From: an uncultured Amylibacter sp.
Lineage (GTDB): Bacteria > Pseudomonadota > Alphaproteobacteria > Rhodobacterales > Rhodobacteraceae
Direction of reading: 5' to 3'
Assembly: GCA_905181935.1 (NCBI GenBank)
Contig: CAJIZV010000004.1
Location: 124,001 to 188,000, forward strand
DNA: 64,000 nt
Every line of letters begins with the position of its first letter. Positions within the stretch are counted from its first letter, which is position 1. The translations under genes were made by a program, and so were the position numbers. Below, one piece after another: positions 19,695 through 28,580 of the stretch. Under the pieces are notes generated by a model. The model had not been told where the DNA came from. It searched no databases and saw only the letters and a program-made list of their open reading frames with translations.

Positions 19695-20468
19695 ATGCGG
19701 ATAATCTGCCCAAACTGTGCCTCACATTACGAAATTTCTAAAAATTCTGTTCCAAAATCTGGACGCAATGTACAATGTACAAATTGCTCAGAAATTTGGC
19801 TACAAGATGCACCTATGCAATTAACCAAAACAGCTCGTTTAGAACCCATGGATGAAAATATATCTAAATCTAAAAATAGTGAGATCTTTAAGTCCCTACG
19901 AAGTGACAAAATACAGAACACTTCACATCTTAGTAAAATAGAAAAAAACTCTTATGAACCCAAAGGCAACAACGCTGCTGAATCAAGCAAAATACGCCCA
20001 TCGCTTACTCCAGAGATTAAATTAATTTTACAAGATGAGGTAAGGTTTGCATCACGAATTAAGCTTTCTGGCTTTGATAAAAAACACTCTATTGATATTA
20101 TAAAAGAGCGCCCAGCGAAGATCGAAGCTCTCAACATAAAGTTAAATAGTAATCAAGTTGTCCACAAAGTCCAGAAAGTTGATTTTGTGGAAAGGCATTC
20201 AGCTCATAGACAAAAAACAAATTTAAAAAAAATATTCCAAGGCTTTTTAACTGCAATTCTACTAGTGACAATTGCTACGTCACTTTACATTTTTACACCA
20301 AAAATATCATATTATATTCCTGAGATTTCGCAGCTTTTGAATGCATATGAAACTAAAATATCGTCAACTCGTCTAATTATCCAAGATATGTATTATCAAG
20401 GTGGAGAATCTGGGTTTAATAACCTATTCAATAACGCTATTGAAAAAATAACTCTAAAATTTAAATAA
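19695..20468 (+). CDS. Zinc-ribbon (MJ0042-type) membrane protein
   Basis: A 257-residue protein with an N-terminal zinc ribbon of two CxxC knuckles (CPNCASHY, residues 5-12, and CTNCSEIW, 28-35) typical of the MJ0042 finger family in Alphaproteobacteria. A long, polar, low-complexity linker follows, then one membrane helix at about 183-203 (FLTAILLVTIATSLYIFTP) and a short extracytoplasmic tail. Function is unknown. I recall that this family often lies next to ftsEX and plsC in Rhodobacterales; here plsC is adjacent but ftsEX is absent. It is convergent with lysA, two bases apart. Confidence 0.82.
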   Translation: MRIICPNCASHYEISKNSVPKSGRNVQCTNCSEIWLQDAPMQLTKTARLEPMDENISKSKNSEIFKSLRSDKIQNTSHLSKIEKNSYEPKGNNAAESSKIRPSLTPEIKLILQDEVRFASRIKLSGFDKKHSIDIIKERPAKIEALNIKLNSNQVVHKVQKVDFVERHSAHRQKTNLKKIFQGFLTAILLVTIATSLYIFTPKISYYIPEISQLLNAYETKISSTRLIIQDMYYQGGESGFNNLFNNAIEKITLKFK

Positions 20469-20470
20469 CA

Positions 20471-21736
20471 TCAAAGCCATTCAGGAAGAATATCTCGTTT
20501 TATCATTTCGTCAAAACTTGGACGTTTACGAATAACAGCGAACTGATCTCCATGAACTAATACCTCTGGTATCATTGGCCGCGTATTATACTCAGAAGCC
20601 ATTACTGCACCATATGCACCAGCAGAGCGGAATGCTATCATTTCACCATCAGCAACTGGGGTTAAGGTACGTTGCTTTGCAAACGTATCCCCAGACTCAC
20701 AAACAGGTCCAACTACATCAAATTGTTGTTGATCAGCGTCTATATCAGGCTCAATTATAGGCAGAATATCATGGTGTGCGTCATACATTGCAGGGCGGAT
20801 GAGATCATTCATTGCAGCGTCCACAATCATAAAATTGCGCCCTTCACCAGCTTTGTTATAAATCACAGAACTGACCAACAAACCTGCATTTCCAGCAAGT
20901 AGTCGGCCAGGTTCAATTTCAATTTCACAACCCAAATGGCCAACAGTATCGCGAACAACCTTCCCATAATCCACTGGCAAAGGCGGTGCTTGGTTTGTTT
21001 GCTCATATGGGATGCCCAAACCTCCGCCTAAATCCAAACGTCTGATATTGTGACCATCTCCACGCAAGACTTTAGTTAATTCTGCAACCTTTTGATAAGC
21101 TAACCGGAACGGCTCCAAGTCAGTTATTTGTGAACCAATATGAACATCGATACCCACTACATCAATACCTTGCATAGAACCCGCAATGGCATAAACTTCA
21201 CGAGCTTTAGCAATGGGAATTCCAAATTTATCTTCAGACTTTCCAGTAGAAATTTTTGCATGTGTTTTAGCATCTACATCTGGATTTACGCGTATCGTTA
21301 TTGGAGCAATCGAACCTAACGAAATAGCAACTTCATTTAAGATTTTTAATTCTGGTTCACTCTCAACATTAAATTGACGAATACCGTTAATTAAAGCTAA
21401 ATTCATTTCCTCACGAGTTTTTCCAACACCAGAAAATACGATTCGATTCCCAGGAACACCTGCAGCTTTAGCTCGCGTGTATTCACCACCAGATACTACA
21501 TCCATCCCAGCGCCCAATTCAGCAAGAATTTTAAGCACTGCAATATTAGAATTAGCTTTCATCGCATAGCATACCAAATGATCCATACCCTCAAGCGCTT
21601 CATCAAAGACCCGAAAGTGTCGAGATAGTGTTGCTGTTGAGTATACGTAAAACGGCGTTCCAACTGTTGCCGCAATATCCGTCAATAAAACATCTTCAGC
21701 GTTTAAAACGCCATCTTTGTACAAAAAGTGATCCAT
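20471..21736 (-). CDS. lysA: Diaminopimelate decarboxylase
   Basis: A 421-residue fold-type III PLP enzyme that decarboxylates meso-diaminopimelate to L-lysine. The PLP lysine lies in VCYAMKANSN, the glycine-rich phosphate loop in LDLGGGLGIPY, the IEPGRLLAGNAG block carries the substrate-contacting Arg, and GPVCESGDTF contains the cross-subunit catalytic Cys. It follows the DUF2834 gene by six bases and ends the argH-lipoprotein-DUF2834-lysA run. Confidence 0.96.
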   Translation of the reverse strand: MDHFLYKDGVLNAEDVLLTDIAATVGTPFYVYSTATLSRHFRVFDEALEGMDHLVCYAMKANSNIAVLKILAELGAGMDVVSGGEYTRAKAAGVPGNRIVFSGVGKTREEMNLALINGIRQFNVESEPELKILNEVAISLGSIAPITIRVNPDVDAKTHAKISTGKSEDKFGIPIAKAREVYAIAGSMQGIDVVGIDVHIGSQITDLEPFRLAYQKVAELTKVLRGDGHNIRRLDLGGGLGIPYEQTNQAPPLPVDYGKVVRDTVGHLGCEIEIEPGRLLAGNAGLLVSSVIYNKAGEGRNFMIVDAAMNDLIRPAMYDAHHDILPIIEPDIDADQQQFDVVGPVCESGDTFAKQRTLTPVADGEMIAFRSAGAYGAVMASEYNTRPMIPEVLVHGDQFAVIRKRPSFDEMIKRDILPEWL

Positions 21737-21742
21737 AATAAC

Positions 21743-22063
21743 CTATTTAAAAGTGCGCGAACGCAGAAACAAATACAACGGCAAACCGCAAGATACGCCA
21801 ATTCCAAACGTTGCAATAAAACAAACAACAAAAACCCACCAGTCTTTACGAACGTATACTTCAGAAGCCATCCAGATTGTTAGAACACAAGCTGAAATCG
21901 TAAGATCCCACATTAACCCACGTGACGCTTCATTTACAGTCCATGCGGCAACAATATCAACCCAAGAGTAACCATACTCATTAAACCATGCAAGAAAATG
22001 CATCATCGGCTTAATGCCACCGATGATAACTAAGACTAAATAAATCAATCGCAAATAAGACAT
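21743..22063 (-). CDS. DUF2834 family membrane protein
   Basis: A 106-residue protein with three membrane helices (about residues 3-25, 52-68 and 75-99), matching the DUF2834 pattern seen in small bacterial membrane proteins with an N-terminal LVLVIIGGIKPMMHFLAWF segment. Function unknown. Its start lies inside the end of the upstream lipoprotein gene and lysA follows six bases after its stop, so it is embedded in the argH-lysA operon. Confidence 0.78.
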   Translation of the reverse strand: MSYLRLIYLVLVIIGGIKPMMHFLAWFNEYGYSWVDIVAAWTVNEASRGLMWDLTISACVLTIWMASEVYVRKDWWVFVVCFIATFGIGVSCGLPLYLFLRSRTFK

Positions 22064-22158
22064 GGCACCTCTTTATTTACTGGCAAAGGGTCACCTTTAA
22101 TCCCACAGGCATTAATACCTATTAATAATGCTAATATCAAAATAAACCTATGTATCAC
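22045..22158 (-). CDS. Small lipoprotein between argH and lysA (LptM-like position)
   Basis: A 37-codon gene. It begins with GTG at 22158, overlapping the argH stop (GTGA), and ends at the TGA at 22045-22047, overlapping the DUF2834 start by 19 bases. The product has a hydrophobic signal (residues 5-15, [11 protein letters not shown]), a lipobox-like NAC ending at Cys18, and the following GIKGDPLP, which resembles the CGxKGPL segment after the lipidated Cys of small lipoproteins near lysA, such as LptM/YifL. Lipidation and a link to LPS-translocon assembly are inferences from position and motif. Confidence 0.65.
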   Translation of the reverse strand: MIHRFILILALLIGINACGIKGDPLPVNKEVPCLICD

Positions 22159-23549
22159 GCCAAAACTTCTTTCCACCGAGCGACTTGTAACCGAACTTGT
22201 TCCGGAGAAGTACCTCCGTAACTTTTCCGGCTAGCAACTGAATTTTGGACACTCAGAAAATTAAACACGTCTTCAGTAATTTGGTTATTAATAGCCTGCA
22301 TATCGTCTAGACTTAAATCTGGCAAATCACATCTTTGCTTTTCTGCTTTAGCAACTAAGCTACCTGTTACATGGTGAGCTTCCCTAAAGGGCATGCCAAG
22401 TTCACGCACTAACCAATCTGCTAAATCAGTTGCGGTAGAAAACCCAGATGCTGCAGCTACTTCAAGCTTCGAAACATTAGGCTTCATGTCAGCAACCATT
22501 CCAGTCATAGCAGCCAAAGCTAGCATAAGACTATCAGCAGCATCAAAAACCTGTTCTTTATCCTCTTGCATATCTTTAGAGTATGCTAGCGGAAGTCCTT
22601 TCATTACCATTAGTAAGCCTACAAAAGAGCCTGTAATTCGGCCAACTTTAGCTCGGATCAATTCAGCAGCATCTGGATTCTTTTTTTGGGGCATAATTGA
22701 TGAGCCTGTACTAAACCGGTCAGATAAAGCTACAAATTTAAATTGAGCAGATGACCAAATAACTAACTCTTCCGCAAAACGCGATAAGTGCGTTGCGCAG
22801 ATAGATGATGCACTTAAAAACTCCAATGCAAAATCACGATCTGATACCGCGTCTAATGAGTTTGCAGAAGGCCTATCAAACCCTAAGGCGCCCGCAGTCA
22901 TGTCACGATCAATAGGAAACCCAGTTCCAGCCAAGGCTGCTGCTCCCAGTGGACTTTCATTCATACGAGATCGGGCATCAACAAATCTAGACCGATCACG
23001 AGCAAGCATTTCAACATAAGCCATCATATGGTGGCCCCAAGTAACAGGTTGTGCAACCTGTAAATGTGTAAAACCAGGCATTACAATATCTGCACCAGCT
23101 TCTGCTTGATTAACCAATGCACTCATCAGTGCAGATAATCCTAAAATTACAGCATCACACTGATCGCGTGTCCATAACTTAAAATCCGTAGCAACCTGAT
23201 CATTTCTTGAACGCGCTGTGTGTAACCGACCAGCTGGTTCACCTATTATTTCCTGCAATCTGCTCTCAATATTCATGTGAATATCTTCTAGGGCAGTAGA
23301 ATATTTAAATATTCCACTTTCTATTTCTGACAAGATCGTGAGGAGGCCTTCCTTAATTGTCTCAGCATCGCTATCAGTAATTATATCTTGTTTGGCTAAC
23401 ATCGCAGAATGGGCAATAGATCCTGCAATATCTTGAGCGGCCATGCGCTTATCGAATCCAATCGATGCGTTAATAGCTTCCATGATTGCATCAGGGCCAC
23501 TGGCAAAACGCCCGCCCCACATTGCATTTGATGAGTTTTTGTCAGACAT
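22155..23549 (-). CDS. argH: Argininosuccinate lyase
   Basis: This enzyme splits argininosuccinate into arginine and fumarate in the last step of arginine synthesis. The family signature [12 protein letters not shown] is present, with the catalytic segment [12 protein letters not shown] and the HTHL-equivalent [17 protein letters not shown] chose [15 protein letters not shown] (ATG at 23549, 464 residues) as the start because it aligns with family N-termini; the frame also opens four codons earlier at 23561, and neither has a strong ribosome site. tlpA is divergent, 29 bases away. The stop is GTGA-coupled to the small lipoprotein. Confidence 0.95.
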   Translation of the reverse strand: MSDKNSSNAMWGGRFASGPDAIMEAINASIGFDKRMAAQDIAGSIAHSAMLAKQDIITDSDAETIKEGLLTILSEIESGIFKYSTALEDIHMNIESRLQEIIGEPAGRLHTARSRNDQVATDFKLWTRDQCDAVILGLSALMSALVNQAEAGADIVMPGFTHLQVAQPVTWGHHMMAYVEMLARDRSRFVDARSRMNESPLGAAALAGTGFPIDRDMTAGALGFDRPSANSLDAVSDRDFALEFLSASSICATHLSRFAEELVIWSSAQFKFVALSDRFSTGSSIMPQKKNPDAAELIRAKVGRITGSFVGLLMVMKGLPLAYSKDMQEDKEQVFDAADSLMLALAAMTGMVADMKPNVSKLEVAAASGFSTATDLADWLVRELGMPFREAHHVTGSLVAKAEKQRCDLPDLSLDDMQAINNQITEDVFNFLSVQNSVASRKSYGGTSPEQVRLQVARWKEVLA

Positions 23550-23578
23550 AAATAGTACCATTTCGAAGGGGCCAAATA

Positions 23579-24154
23579 ATGACCAAAATTAAAATTCTAT
23601 GCGCGATGCTTTATACCCTGCTGGCAGTAGGTGCAAATCCTTTGACAGCTAATACTCTGGATGTTGAGACACTGCGAGAGATTCGTAAAGGTGATATGCG
23701 CTTAGTTTCAATCCATACAGAGCCAAAGCCTGCAGTAGCTACGCCATTCCAAGATGTTAATGGAGATACTATAGACCTTACAGCATACAAAGGAAAAATA
23801 GTTCTATTAAATTTTTGGGCAACATGGTGTGCTCCATGTCGAGCAGAAATGCCATCGCTCGATGCTCTGAACAAAGAAATTGGCGGTAATCACTTTGAAG
23901 TTGTTACAATTGCAGTTGGCCGCAATTCAATACCAGTAATAAAACAGTTTTTTGCAGACAACAATATTACAAGCTTACCAATACAACGGGACCCAAAAAT
24001 GAAATTGGCTGGCTCTTTTGGTGTACGTGGCTTACCAGCAACTTTAATTTTAAATCTAGAAGGCCAAGAAATTGCACGGATTCAACGCGAAGCAGATTGG
24101 AATTCATTTGATGCCAGAAAGTTATTAAACGCTATTATTAAGTCTAATTTTTAA
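23579..24154 (+). CDS. tlpA: TlpA-like thiol:disulfide oxidoreductase
   Basis: A 191-residue periplasmic thioredoxin-fold protein. An N-terminal signal or anchor helix (about residues 4-24) is followed by the AhpC/TSA-like fold with the redox motif WCAPC in [15 protein letters not shown] and the cis-proline segment [11 protein letters not shown]. TlpA-type proteins reduce disulfides, typically for cytochrome oxidase or cytochrome c assembly. It is divergent from argH, an arrangement I recall as common in Rhodobacterales. The intergenic distance of about 30 bases means the promoters must overlap the coding starts. Confidence 0.92.
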   Translation: MTKIKILCAMLYTLLAVGANPLTANTLDVETLREIRKGDMRLVSIHTEPKPAVATPFQDVNGDTIDLTAYKGKIVLLNFWATWCAPCRAEMPSLDALNKEIGGNHFEVVTIAVGRNSIPVIKQFFADNNITSLPIQRDPKMKLAGSFGVRGLPATLILNLEGQEIARIQREADWNSFDARKLLNAIIKSNF

Positions 24155-24166
24155 ATAGTCAGAGAG

Positions 24167-24892
24167 TTAAACAGAATTGAGAAAATCTTTAATAACTTTA
24201 TTGAAAATTTCTGGCTTTTCAAGATGAACAGCGTGAGCACAGCCAGGAATCACAGATAAGTTTGAGTTTTTGATATTCTTCCAAAGTATTTCAATTTGGG
24301 GCCATAAATATGTTCTATCCTGGTCACCCCAAATAATAAGTGTTTTATTCTCAAGCTTTTTCAAATTTTGTTCACCAGACCATTCACTCATTGCGTCTAA
24401 TCCAGCTAAAATCGACTCTATTGAACTCCTTTTCGCAATCTTAGAGCAACCTTCATAAGCAATTGAATTATGATAATCTAAAAACCATGTAGCAGATATT
24501 CTAGCAGCTGTTTCAGATGCACCATCATTTTTTGCACGGGTCTTACTATGCATAATTGTTTCAAATCGACCTGGTAAAATACCCAAAGATCCAGTTCCAT
24601 ATAATATTAACTTATCTATGTTTTGTGAATCTGTTCGCACCATTTCTTGCACAATCATTCCACCCATAGAGTGTCCCAACAGATGATACTTTTTAATATT
24701 TTTCTTTTTTAACTCAGCTATAACCCACTTAGAAAAAGAATAGATACTATTAATAGCCGGAAGTTGATTGTTTTTGCCAAACCCAGGTAGGTCGATTGTA
24801 ATTAGTTTATATTCTTTTGATAATTCATCTAATTGCTTTTCCCATTGTTCACTTCCACCCATAAAGCCATGAACAAATACTAGTGGCGTCAT
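24167..24892 (-). CDS. Alpha/beta hydrolase
   Basis: A 241-residue alpha/beta-hydrolase-fold protein. The oxyanion-hole segment is VFVHGFMGGSEQW, the nucleophile elbow GHSMGG, the acid in IWGDQDRTYLW and the final catalytic His in PGCAHAVHLEKP. The substrate is unknown; the closest pattern is the general esterase/lyase class used in aromatic or ester degradation. I chose the ATG at 24892, which overlaps the stop of the ABC permease by four bases (ATGA) and starts with MTPLVFVHG; an upstream extension to 24934 would lie inside the permease. The coupling suggests co-expression with the transporter. Confidence 0.87.
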   Translation of the reverse strand: MTPLVFVHGFMGGSEQWEKQLDELSKEYKLITIDLPGFGKNNQLPAINSIYSFSKWVIAELKKKNIKKYHLLGHSMGGMIVQEMVRTDSQNIDKLILYGTGSLGILPGRFETIMHSKTRAKNDGASETAARISATWFLDYHNSIAYEGCSKIAKRSSIESILAGLDAMSEWSGEQNLKKLENKTLIIWGDQDRTYLWPQIEILWKNIKNSNLSVIPGCAHAVHLEKPEIFNKVIKDFLNSV

Positions 24893-26430
24893 TTTCGTTT
24901 TCCTTGAACGATGCGATCTAAAATCATTGCACAAAATAGAATAGCAAAACCAGCAAGTATTCCTTGGCCTACGTTTGCATATTGCAGTGCTTCAAGAACA
25001 TCTTCGCCTAAACCTTTAGCTCCAATTAGAGACGCTACAACAACCATAGCCAAAGAAAGCATAATCGTTTGATTAATGCCCGCGCGAATTGAAGGGCTTG
25101 CAAGAGGTAAATCAACTCGAGTTAGCAGATACCATTTATTAGCACCGAATGAAATTGCAGCTTCCCTAACGCTATCAGGAACACCCCTTAAACCAAGCAC
25201 AGTTAATCTCACAACCGGTGTTCCACCAAATATCATTGTAGTAACTACTGCAGCTGGTTTTCCAGTTCCAAAGAATGCAATTACGGGTATCATAAAAACA
25301 AATGCAGGCATTGTTTGCATAAAGTCCATAATGGGTTGAATAAATGAATAAAAACGCCGCCTACGAGCACAAAACATCCCAAGTGGAATTCCTATGGCAA
25401 TAGACAAACATGCAGCGGTGCCTAACAATGCCAATGTTGTCATTGCTTTTTCCCAAAAACCAAGAAGACCTATATAAGATAAAAATGCTCCAGACCAAAC
25501 GGCAGTTCTTATGCCAGCGGTCAACCAAGTCGAAACTACAATTAAACTTGCTATAACAATCCATGGTGTTGTTACGAATGCTAATTCTAATGCATCTAAA
25601 ATTAAGCGAATTCCATAAGTAATAAAGTCAAATACAACTTCACCATTTGCAACACAGAATGAGAAAAATGCCTCAACTTTTGCAATACTAAATAACCTAT
25701 ATTCTGGATTAGTTGGAAAATAATTTAGAATGACAAATTGTCCCGGAAAAGTATAATGAAAAACAGCTGCAGAAATCATTAAAACCACAAATAATGAGCT
25801 AAATATTATGTTAGGGATGGGAAGACTTGAACGGATTGTTCTATCTGAAAGCCAATCCGAAAATCTTGCTTCCAACGCCCAATTTGCTACGATAGCTTGT
25901 ATACCTTTTGAAACTAATAAAATAGTTAATCCGATAAGGGCTATAGTTACACCTTGCTCTGACAAAGCTACTGCTTCTTCTCGAATCCCACCAATCGCAG
26001 CTTCAAGTGAGTCTACAGTACGTATATATACATCAACCTTACTTGATCCACTTTCAAGCGCTGCAGCCAATTGCTGTCGGCGCAAATCTAAAGTACTTTC
26101 TATTGAGGTAATTCGCGCAAAAGCATCAACAGCTAAATCTCCAAATAAGCCCCGGAAAATTTGTACGAATGCAAGCATTTCTAATATCAAAAATGGCAAT
26201 GCCCACGACCATAATCCACGAGCACCAAACCAAATTGGGCCAAAAATTCCAGCCATTATGTTTAATGTTGGAGTAAAGTTGGCATTTTCACCAATATTAT
26301 CAAATTGTGTGATATAATAATCAGGATTAGTTCTAACAAAATCTCTGATATTTTGACGCCGCTCAGATGCATAGGCCAATGCAGCTTCAGAATCTTTTGC
26401 ATCAAGAGGATTTTCTGTATTACTATTCAT
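24889..26430 (-). CDS. Glycine-betaine/proline-type ABC transporter permease (ProW-like, extended N-terminus)
   Basis: A 513-residue inner-membrane permease. The C-terminal 220 residues are a standard BPD transporter domain with the EAA loop REAAISFGANKWYLLTRVDLP. The first 290 residues are extra: several hydrophobic segments (about 60-90, 160-180, 210-235), separated by a polar region with coiled-coil character (DLRRQQLAAALES). Classical ProW has a much shorter N-terminus. It lies between the ATPase (four-base overlap) and the alpha/beta hydrolase. The substrate is probably a small zwitterion. Confidence 0.9.
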   Translation of the reverse strand: MNSNTENPLDAKDSEAALAYASERRQNIRDFVRTNPDYYITQFDNIGENANFTPTLNIMAGIFGPIWFGARGLWSWALPFLILEMLAFVQIFRGLFGDLAVDAFARITSIESTLDLRRQQLAAALESGSSKVDVYIRTVDSLEAAIGGIREEAVALSEQGVTIALIGLTILLVSKGIQAIVANWALEARFSDWLSDRTIRSSLPIPNIIFSSLFVVLMISAAVFHYTFPGQFVILNYFPTNPEYRLFSIAKVEAFFSFCVANGEVVFDFITYGIRLILDALELAFVTTPWIVIASLIVVSTWLTAGIRTAVWSGAFLSYIGLLGFWEKAMTTLALLGTAACLSIAIGIPLGMFCARRRRFYSFIQPIMDFMQTMPAFVFMIPVIAFFGTGKPAAVVTTMIFGGTPVVRLTVLGLRGVPDSVREAAISFGANKWYLLTRVDLPLASPSIRAGINQTIMLSLAMVVVASLIGAKGLGEDVLEALQYANVGQGILAGFAILFCAMILDRIVQGKRK

Positions 26431-27482
26431 GACATTTCTGTCCCTTCAACGACTGTTCGAAGAATATCAGAGCGTGTTATTACCCCAACAGCTTCACCTG
26501 AACTTTCTACAAGAATATGATTTTCATGATCTATAGCTAGTGATATTAATTTACTAAGTGTTTCGGTATCACTAACTCGCGGCATATCAACTGATAACGG
26601 TCCATGACTTTTAATGTAAATATCAATAGGTTGCATTACTGCGTGAGCATGAACGACTTTTAAACGTGATATCCCAGCAACAAAATCTGCAACATAATCA
26701 TCTGCCGGATTCATTACAATTTCTTCAGCAGTTCCAGTTTGGACTATACGTCCATCTCTCATTATTGCTATTCGGTCTCCAATTCTAACAGCTTCATCAA
26801 GGTCGTGTGTAATGAAAACAGTTGTTTTTTTGAGAATTTTTGAAAGTTTAATAAATTCATCCTGCAATTGTCTGCGTATCAATGGATCAAGTGCGCTAAA
26901 TGGCTCATCCATTAATAAAACATCAGGATTTGCTGCAAGCGCCCTAGCTAATCCAACACGCTGTTGCATTCCTCCAGACAATTCATGAGCATATTTTGAG
27001 CCCCAAGCCCCAAGCTCCACAATATCTAAAATGGCGGCTGCTTGTCGCATACGTTCATTTTTACTTATTTTACGAATTTCTAAAGGCATAGCGACATTAT
27101 CTAATACAGACCTATGAGGCATTAGTGCAAAATTTTGAAAAACCATTCCAATTTTTTGATTCCTAAACTTTTGAAGATCTTGCGTACCTAAGCCCATAAC
27201 ATCTGTACCTTCGATTAATATTTGCCCAGCCGTTGGCTCCAATAATCGATTGAAATGCCTTACTAAAGTTGATTTCCCACTACCAGAGAGACCCATGATA
27301 CAAAATATCTCGCCTCTATTAACAGATAAGCTCACATCTGCTACGCCAACTACTGCATTATATTTACTTAACACTTCAGATTTGCTCAGCCCATCATCTC
27401 GTATTGCGCGCAATGCTTCTTCTGGGCGATAACCAAAAATTTTCCATACATTGGAAATTTCAATTACTTTATCATTATTCAT
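26427..27482 (-). CDS. Glycine-betaine/proline-type ABC transporter ATP-binding protein (ProV-like)
   Basis: A 351-residue ATPase with Walker A GLSGSGKST, Q-loop VFQNFALMPHR, signature LSGGMQQRV, Walker B LLMDEPFSALDP and switch HDLDEA. After residue 280 there is a CBS-like C-terminal segment (ILVESSGEAVGVITRSDILR), the region that senses ionic strength in OpuA-type systems; only one clear CBS repeat is visible. The N-terminal KIFGYRPEEAL is typical of ProV/OpuAA. It follows the binding-protein gene by 98 bases and overlaps the permease by four bases. Confidence 0.93.
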   Translation of the reverse strand: MNNDKVIEISNVWKIFGYRPEEALRAIRDDGLSKSEVLSKYNAVVGVADVSLSVNRGEIFCIMGLSGSGKSTLVRHFNRLLEPTAGQILIEGTDVMGLGTQDLQKFRNQKIGMVFQNFALMPHRSVLDNVAMPLEIRKISKNERMRQAAAILDIVELGAWGSKYAHELSGGMQQRVGLARALAANPDVLLMDEPFSALDPLIRRQLQDEFIKLSKILKKTTVFITHDLDEAVRIGDRIAIMRDGRIVQTGTAEEIVMNPADDYVADFVAGISRLKVVHAHAVMQPIDIYIKSHGPLSVDMPRVSDTETLSKLISLAIDHENHILVESSGEAVGVITRSDILRTVVEGTEMS

Positions 27483-27580
27483 GATTTGATGGTGCTCCGT
27501 AACATGGTTTAATACCTATGTTTAATTATTTGATGGCTCCAATAAAATGGAACCATCTTTTTTAAATTAATTTTTGAAAA

Positions 27581-28546
27581 TTAAAGACCTAACCAAGCAT
27601 CAACACGATCAGGATTTGCTTCTACCCATTCACGTGCAAATTCAGCAGGATCACGGCCATTTCCACTTATTTCAAAAGCGAAGTTACTAACATCATCAGC
27701 AGTTACTGAAAAACGTTCAAAGAACTCTGCAATTGCAGGTGAGCGATCTGGTAAGGTTTTTGAATACGCGATTTGAACCTGTTTCAAGGCATCTTTAGTG
27801 TTCACACTAGATTTTTTATACCAATCTGCATCATCAGATGGTTGGACCATAGTATATTTAGCAGGATCATATGTTGGTTCACTTAGCATTACGACGTCAA
27901 ACATAAACCAAACAGCATGTGGCTTATAGCAATAGAAGGCATAACCCTCACCTTTTGCGATTGAGTCTTTAATTCTTGCTGTCTTTACACTTTCTTCAGC
28001 TCTAATAGGCTCAATAAAGTCTAATAAGCCGTAATCACGAACTTTTACTTCATTTACATTTGCAGAAGCCCAACCTGGAGCACCTATCCACATTTCGCCT
28101 TTACCATTACCATCACTATCCATGAGTGCAGCTACGTCAGGACGACCTAAATCAGCTATATCTGTAATATTATTAGCTTCTGCAAAGTCTTTTGATACAC
28201 AAAAACCTTGGTTTCCTTCATATGGTTGTTGGTTCAAAACTACAGAACCCGCACCATCCACATACTTCTTTGTAAAACTTTCTTGATTTGGAAGCCAAAC
28301 ATCAGGATGTACATCAATATCACCTTTTCCTTGGTCCATTCCCTGGAAAATTGTTGCATTGTTTCCTGGTACATAATCAACTGTACCACCAATTCGCATT
28401 TCAACTACAGCGCCCAATAAATGAGCCATTGCTTGTGCGCCAGTCCAAGACGGTACACCAATTTTCACATCTTCAGCAATAGCAGGAACGCTCATTGCAG
28501 TAAGAAGTGATGCTGTTATTAACGATTTTTTAAGTAACATATTCAT
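27581..28546 (-). CDS. Periplasmic substrate-binding protein, glycine-betaine type (OpuAC/ProX family)
   Basis: A 321-residue binding protein with a signal peptide (MNMLLKKSLITASLLTA, cleavage after PAIA about residue 24). The mature part has the OpuAC-family pattern: VKIGVPSWTGAQAMAHLL, GDIDVHPDVWLPN, and aromatic residues (Trp in WIGAPGWASAN, Tyr in FYCYKPHAVWF) of the kind that form a cage for quaternary ammonium or other cationic groups. The ligand is unproven; the neighbouring cysteate-lyase-like gene makes a sulfonate or amino-acid-like zwitterion possible. AGGAGAAAATGAAT precedes the start, and the CuyA-like gene is 34 bases upstream. Confidence 0.9.
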   Translation of the reverse strand: MNMLLKKSLITASLLTAMSVPAIAEDVKIGVPSWTGAQAMAHLLGAVVEMRIGGTVDYVPGNNATIFQGMDQGKGDIDVHPDVWLPNQESFTKKYVDGAGSVVLNQQPYEGNQGFCVSKDFAEANNITDIADLGRPDVAALMDSDGNGKGEMWIGAPGWASANVNEVKVRDYGLLDFIEPIRAEESVKTARIKDSIAKGEGYAFYCYKPHAVWFMFDVVMLSEPTYDPAKYTMVQPSDDADWYKKSSVNTKDALKQVQIAYSKTLPDRSPAIAEFFERFSVTADDVSNFAFEISGNGRDPAEFAREWVEANPDRVDAWLGL

Positions 28547-28580
28547 TTTCTCCTAGTTAAGTTTTCTGTTTTAGTAGTAA

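Noticed and set aside
24893-24934. Longer start of the alpha/beta hydrolase inside the permease gene
   Set aside because: The ATG at 24892 forms an ATGA overlap with the permease and places the family start MTPLVFVHG at residue 1.
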